Assembly (NCBI GenBank): GCA_934271725.1
Contig: CAKQSC010000019.1
Location: 1-17,816, forward strand
Direction: 5' to 3'
Length of the DNA stretch: 17,816 bases
Source: an uncultured Clostridia bacterium
Lineage (GTDB): Bacteria > Bacillota > Clostridia > Christensenellales > Borkfalkiaceae
A model generated the notes under the pieces. That model was not told where the DNA came from. It saw only the letters and a list, made by a program, of their open reading frames with translations, and made no database searches. The position numbers were made by a program, and so were the translations under genes. The stretch's first letter is position 1. Each line of letters starts with the position of its first letter. Positions 14,216 to 17,816 of this stretch are shown here, piece by piece.

Positions 14216-15283
14216 ATGGCAGAGAAAACGAAAGGCGTGGCGAAAGAGACCACGGACGGAGGAAAGGCAAAAGCACTCGAAACGGTACTTTCTCAAATAG
14301 AGAAACAGTACGGCAAGGGCGCGATAATGAAACTCGGCGAAAGCGCGGGCGAACTCAACGTAGACGTTATACCTACGGGTTGTCTGTCGCTCGATACCGC
14401 TCTCGGAATAGGGGGTATGCCGAGGGGCAGAATCATAGAAATTTACGGGCCCGAATCTTCGGGTAAAACGACGGTTGCTCTTCACTGCATAGAGGAAGCG
14501 CAAAAAACGGGCGGTATATGCGCGTTTATCGACGCGGAGCACGCTCTCGATCCCGTTTATGCGGAAAATCTCGGAGTAGATCTTCTTAACTTATACGTAT
14601 CTCAACCGGACAACGGCGAGCAGGCTCTCGATATAGTAGACGCGCTTGTAAGAAGCGGTGCGATAGATATGATCGTGGTCGACTCGGTTGCCGCGCTCAC
14701 TCCGCGCGCGGAGATAGAGGGCGAAATGGGCGATTCGCACGTAGGCCTTCAAGCAAGACTTATGAGTCAGGCTCTTCGTAAAATCGCGGGTATAACCAAC
14801 AAAAGCAAAACCTGCATAATTTTCATAAATCAGTTGAGAGAAAAGGTAGGCGTAATGTTCGGCAACCCCGAAACGACGCCGGGCGGAAAGGCGTTAAAGT
14901 TCTACGCAAGCGTAAGAATCGACGTAAGAAAGGGCGAGATAATTAAAGGCGACAGCGGAAACGTCGGTAACAGAACGAAAGCGAAAGTCGTTAAAAACAA
15001 ACTCGCGCCACCCTTTAAAACTGCGGAGTTCGATATTATTTACGGCAAAGGCATCTCGCAGGACGGTTGCATAATAGATATGGGTATCGAATACGAAGTT
15101 CTCGAAAAGTCCGGCTCGTGGATTTCTTATAACGAAGAAAAGATAGGTCAGGGCAGAGAAAAGGCGATTGACACTTTAAGGCAACACCCCGAACTAAAAC
15201 AAGAGATTTACGACAAAATAGTAAAGGCTATAAAAGGGGATAAGTCGGAACCCGCGTCGGAAGCGGACGAAAAAACCGAATAA
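14216..15283 (+). CDS. recA: Recombinase RecA
   Basis: This 355-residue RecA forms the filament on single-stranded DNA that drives homologous pairing and SOS induction. Walker A is GPESSGKTT (78-86). IVVDSVAALTPRAEIEGEMGD and INQLREKVGVMFGNPETTPGG (Walker B/L1 and L2 regions) are standard. The N-terminus is about a dozen residues longer than in Escherichia coli RecA, and the C-terminus is acidic (SEPASEADEKTE). Shine-Dalgarno AAGGAAA (14202-14208) lies 7 bases before the ATG. The 56-base gap from cinA contains no GAAC-N4-GTTC LexA box and no clear promoter, so transcription probably enters from the ftsK-cinA operon. A strong terminator follows. Confidence 0.98.
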   Translation: MAEKTKGVAKETTDGGKAKALETVLSQIEKQYGKGAIMKLGESAGELNVDVIPTGCLSLDTALGIGGMPRGRIIEIYGPESSGKTTVALHCIEEAQKTGGICAFIDAEHALDPVYAENLGVDLLNLYVSQPDNGEQALDIVDALVRSGAIDMIVVDSVAALTPRAEIEGEMGDSHVGLQARLMSQALRKIAGITNKSKTCIIFINQLREKVGVMFGNPETTPGGKALKFYASVRIDVRKGEIIKGDSGNVGNRTKAKVVKNKLAPPFKTAEFDIIYGKGISQDGCIIDMGIEYEVLEKSGSWISYNEEKIGQGREKAIDTLRQHPELKQEIYDKIVKAIKGDKSEPASEADEKTE

Positions 15284-15293
15284 AAAGTAACCG

Positions 15294-15327
15294 AAAGAGA
15301 GAAACAAGTCGATTTCTCTCTTTTTTT
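15294..15327 (+). terminator. Strong intrinsic terminator after recA
   Basis: AAAGAGAGAAA (15294-15304) pairs perfectly with TTTCTCTCTTT (15313-15323) around an 8-base loop, and four more T residues follow. Confidence 0.9.
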
Positions 15328-15358
15328 ACTAAATATCGGGTATATTTTCCGCAGAGGA

Positions 15359-15387
15359 TTGACAAAAGAATATAAATAGTATAAAAT
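15359..15387 (+). promoter_or_regulatory. Promoter of the RNase Y gene
   Basis: Consensus TTGACA (15359-15364), 17 bases, TAAAAT (15382-15387). An alternative TATAAA at 15380-15385 would leave only 15 bases. The start point near 15394 gives a leader of about 58 bases with no evident riboswitch. Confidence 0.8.
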
Positions 15388-15451
15388 AAACACTAGGTAT
15401 AGTGGTAAAAACTGTGCCGTAAACCAAATACAGTACAAGGAGATATGAAAA

Positions 15452-17053
15452 ATGATTACGTTAAACTCCTTGCTCGCCGTATCCACGGGCGCGTGGGTAG
15501 GCATTTTGGTTGCATGTATTGTTGTGTTTGCGTCGATAGGCGCGACAATCGGATATTTTATATATAAAAAGCACGTTGAAAAGCAAATCGGCACTGCCAA
15601 ATCGGCTGCCGAAAAGATTTTAAAAGATGCGGAAACCGAAGGTAAGAATATACGAAAAGAAGCAATCATAGAAGCCAAAGAGCAAGAAATTAAAATGCGC
15701 AACGATTTCGAGCGTGAAAGAAACGAGAAACGTCAGGAACTCGCGAAATCGGAAAGAAGACTCGAACAGAAAGAAGAGGCTCTCGACAAAAAAGAAGAAG
15801 CGCTCGACAGAAAGAACGACGCTCTCGACGGGCAGATAAAGTCTTTACAGGCAAAAGAACAGCAACTTGCGTTGAAAGAAAAAGAAGTCGCGGGGCAACA
15901 CGACGCGATGATAAAGGAACTCGAAAAAGTCGCGGGTTACACGAGGGACGAGGCAAAACAGGAACTCGTGAACAATATGACGGAAGACGCAAAGAAAGAA
16001 GCGTTGACGACTTTAAAGACGATAGAGGCTCAGACAAAGGAAGACGCGGATAAAAAGGCAAAAGACATAATAAGCCTTGCGATTCAGCGTTGCGCGGCGG
16101 AACAGGCAAGCGAAATAACCGTTTCGGTAGTACCTATTCCTAGCGACGATATGAAAGCGAGAATTATCGGAAGAGAGGGCAGAAACATAAGAACCCTCGA
16201 AAACGCTTGCGGAATAGAACTTATAATAGACGATACGCCGGAAGTCGTAATCGTTTCGGGATTCGATCCGGTAAGAAGAGAAACGGCGAGAATCGCGCTT
16301 GAAAAACTTATCGCGGACGGAAGGATACACCCCGCGAGAATAGAAGAAACGGTCGAAAAGGTCAAAAAAGAATTAGACGTAGAGATAAAAGAAGCGGGCG
16401 AAGCGGCAATGCTCGACTGCGGACTTTTCAATATACATCCCGAACTTATAAAGTTGCTGGGCAGATTGAAGTTCAGAACGAGTTACGGTCAGAACGTGCT
16501 TAAACACTCGATAGAAGTTTCGAGAATCGCGGGAATCATGGCTAACGAACTCGGTATGGACGGAACGCTTGCCAAACGCGCGGGGCTTCTGCACGATATA
16601 GGTAAAGCGGTAGATTTCGAGGTTGAGGGAACGCATATTCAGATAGGTACGGATCTTGCCAAGAAATATAAAGAAAATCAAATTATCGTAAACGCCATTC
16701 AGGCGCACCACGGCGATGTCGAACCGCAGTCGATAGAGGCTGTTCTCGTTCAGGCGGCGGACGCTATTTCGGGCGCGAGACCGGGCGCGAGAAGAGAAAC
16801 CACTACCAACTACGTTAAAAGACTTCAACGCCTCGAAGAACTCGCAAACGAGTTTAAGGGCGTAGACAAGAGTTACGCTATTCAGGCGGGACGCGAAATA
16901 AGAGTGCTTGTAAAACCCGACAAGGTTGACGACAATCAGACTTATTATCTTGCGAAAGACATTGCCAAAAAGATTGAGGACGAGTTGGATTATCCCGGAC
17001 AAATCAAGGTAAACGTAATAAGAGAATTACGCGCTACCGAGTATGCAAAATAA
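15452..17053 (+). CDS. rny: Ribonuclease Y
   Basis: This 533-residue membrane-anchored endoribonuclease starts bulk mRNA decay in many Bacillota. A single N-terminal membrane helix (about 14-38) is followed by a long coiled coil to about residue 190. This includes three seven-residue repeats of the type EEALDKK, EEALDRK, NDALDGQ. The KH RNA-binding domain contains ARIIGREGRNIRTLE near residue 235. The HD nuclease domain carries LKHSIEVS and the metal-binding H381-D382 of LLHDIGKA. The length is close to Bacillus subtilis RNase Y (520). AAGGAG (15437-15442) is 9 bases before ATG 15452. An out-of-frame ATG at 15445 is only 2 bases from it and is unlikely to be used. The position right after recA is common in Clostridia. 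Confidence 0.97.
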   Translation: MITLNSLLAVSTGAWVGILVACIVVFASIGATIGYFIYKKHVEKQIGTAKSAAEKILKDAETEGKNIRKEAIIEAKEQEIKMRNDFERERNEKRQELAKSERRLEQKEEALDKKEEALDRKNDALDGQIKSLQAKEQQLALKEKEVAGQHDAMIKELEKVAGYTRDEAKQELVNNMTEDAKKEALTTLKTIEAQTKEDADKKAKDIISLAIQRCAAEQASEITVSVVPIPSDDMKARIIGREGRNIRTLENACGIELIIDDTPEVVIVSGFDPVRRETARIALEKLIADGRIHPARIEETVEKVKKELDVEIKEAGEAAMLDCGLFNIHPELIKLLGRLKFRTSYGQNVLKHSIEVSRIAGIMANELGMDGTLAKRAGLLHDIGKAVDFEVEGTHIQIGTDLAKKYKENQIIVNAIQAHHGDVEPQSIEAVLVQAADAISGARPGARRETTTNYVKRLQRLEELANEFKGVDKSYAIQAGREIRVLVKPDKVDDNQTYYLAKDIAKKIEDELDYPGQIKVNVIRELRATEYAK

Positions 17054-17065
17054 CGGTTGCAAATC

Positions 17066-17097
17066 AAGGCGAAGCGAAAACTTCGCCTTTAACTTTT
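17066..17097 (+). terminator. Intrinsic terminator after rny
   Basis: AAGGCGAAG (17066-17074) and CTTCGCCTT (17081-17089) form a perfect stem with a CGAAAA loop, followed by TAACTTTT. The next gene's Shine-Dalgarno begins a few bases later, so some read-through into it is likely. Confidence 0.75.
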
Positions 17098-17113
17098 AAA
17101 CGGAGAAAAAAAT

Positions 17114-17816
17114 ATGACGAAAGTATCGGATTTAGAGTACAGAAGAGTAACTTTGGAAGAAGTAAAGAAAGGCTATGAGGACGTTATAGCCAAAGTTAAA
17201 AACGCAAAATCGGCGGAAGAAATCTTAAACGTAAGAAACGGCGAACTTAAAGAAGTGCAGACGAACCTTATTACGTACAGTTCGCTTGCGTATATGCGTT
17301 ATACGTGCAACACGAAAGACGAGTTTTATACGGCGGAACAGGAATATTACGACGAAAATATGCCCGTAATATCGACGTATATAGCGGAATATCAGAAAGC
17401 GATGCTTAATTCGCCTTACAGAGCGGAACTCGAAAAGGTTCTCGGTAGCAGTCTGTTTAAAAAGTACGAGTTTTCCGTTAAGGTAAACGACGAAAGAGTC
17501 GTTAAAGAAAAGCAGGAAGAAGCGTCGATAGTAATGGAATATTCCAAACTTATGAGCACGATGAAATTCGTGTGGGAGGGTGAGGAAGTTCCTCTTTCCG
17601 TCGTTCGCGGTAAAAAAGAAGACAGCGACAGAGAAGTAAGAAAAAAGGCGTCGATCGCGATAGGAGAAGGGCTTAAAGCGCACGCGAAAGAACTTGACGA
17701 TATTTTCGACAGACTAGTTAAAATAAGAAACAAAATAGCCGTTAAACTCGGGTTTAAAAACTACGCGGAATACGGTTATTACGCGATGGAAAGAGTGGAT
17801 TACGACAGAGATATGG
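17114..17816 (+). CDS. M3-family oligoendopeptidase, N-terminal part (cut by window end)
   Basis: An open frame starts at ATG 17114, with GGAG (17102-17105) 8 bases upstream, and runs 234 codons to the window edge without a stop. The sequence matches the N-terminal helical half of M3-family (PepF-like) oligoendopeptidases, zinc enzymes that cut short cytoplasmic peptides. The characteristic stretches are DREVRKKASIAIGEGL and RNKIAVKLGFKNYAEYGYYA, followed by MERVDYDRD. The catalytic HExxH motif lies further on and cannot be checked here. There is no signal peptide. No promoter is visible in the 60-base gap after rny, so it may depend on read-through past the rny terminator. Confidence 0.88.
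   Translation, partial: MTKVSDLEYRRVTLEEVKKGYEDVIAKVKNAKSAEEILNVRNGELKEVQTNLITYSSLAYMRYTCNTKDEFYTAEQEYYDENMPVISTYIAEYQKAMLNSPYRAELEKVLGSSLFKKYEFSVKVNDERVVKEKQEEASIVMEYSKLMSTMKFVWEGEEVPLSVVRGKKEDSDREVRKKASIAIGEGLKAHAKELDDIFDRLVKIRNKIAVKLGFKNYAEYGYYAMERVDYDRDM

Noticed and set aside
15445..15564. Small out-of-frame ORF starting at ATG 15445 over the start of rny
   Set aside because: It is only 2 bases from the AAGGAG site that is well spaced for rny, and its predicted peptide has no recognisable features.
15765..15835. Seven-residue repeats in RNase Y considered as an unusual repeat
   Set aside because: Heptad repeats are expected in the RNase Y coiled coil and vary in number between species.
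1..17816. Mobile elements, CRISPR array, tRNA or rRNA, phage genes
   Set aside because: No transposase, integrase, phage protein, regularly spaced repeat or cloverleaf was found. Gene style is uniform across the window.

Overview
The window reads as a chromosomal housekeeping segment from a Gram-positive bacterium of the Bacillota, most likely an uncultured member of the Clostridia. The evidence is the run ftsK/spoIIIE - rimO - pgsA - cinA - recA - rny, an order common in that class, together with a YlmH-type S4 protein, a type I asparaginase, an M3 oligoendopeptidase and sigma-A promoters with extended -10 boxes. Genus cannot be read from the sequence. All genes but one lie on the + strand. 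I see no mobile element, CRISPR array, tRNA or rRNA.

Left part (1-4790). A strong promoter at 20-48 sits so close to the first ATG (56) that the transcript should be leaderless. It drives two overlapping RimK-like ATP-grasp ligases (56-919, 916-1698) and then ylmH (1712-2455). A second promoter with an inverted repeat over its -35 box drives a CNNM/CorC-type membrane protein (2602-3684), which overlaps by one base a DEDDh exonuclease with a BRCT-like tail (3684-4751). A strong terminator follows.

Middle part (4790-7980). The 360-base gap 4752-5111 is not empty. It holds two terminator-like hairpins, a structured RNA candidate (about 4901-5005) with two mutually exclusive foldings, that RNA's own terminator, and a consensus promoter embedded in nested inverted repeats. 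This promoter drives a 512-residue two-pass membrane protein that I do not recognise (5112-6650). A convergent minus-strand asparaginase (6755-7765) also appears to be leaderless. A 217-base divergent intergenic region separates it from ftsK.

Right part (7983-17816). FtsK/SpoIIIE translocase, RimO, PgsA and CinA are packed with gaps or overlaps of 1-4 bases, so they probably form one operon that may read into recA. RecA ends at a strong terminator. RNase Y has its own promoter and terminator. The window ends inside an M3-family oligoendopeptidase. The known functions are chromosome segregation, ribosomal protein modification, phospholipid synthesis, nucleotide repair or salvage, recombination, mRNA decay and peptide breakdown.

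The most promising unexplained items are the unknown membrane protein with its palindromic promoter and the structured RNA just upstream, the tandem ATP-grasp pair with an altered metal-ligand motif in the second enzyme, the CinA with a degenerate N-terminal domain, and the two leaderless transcription units.
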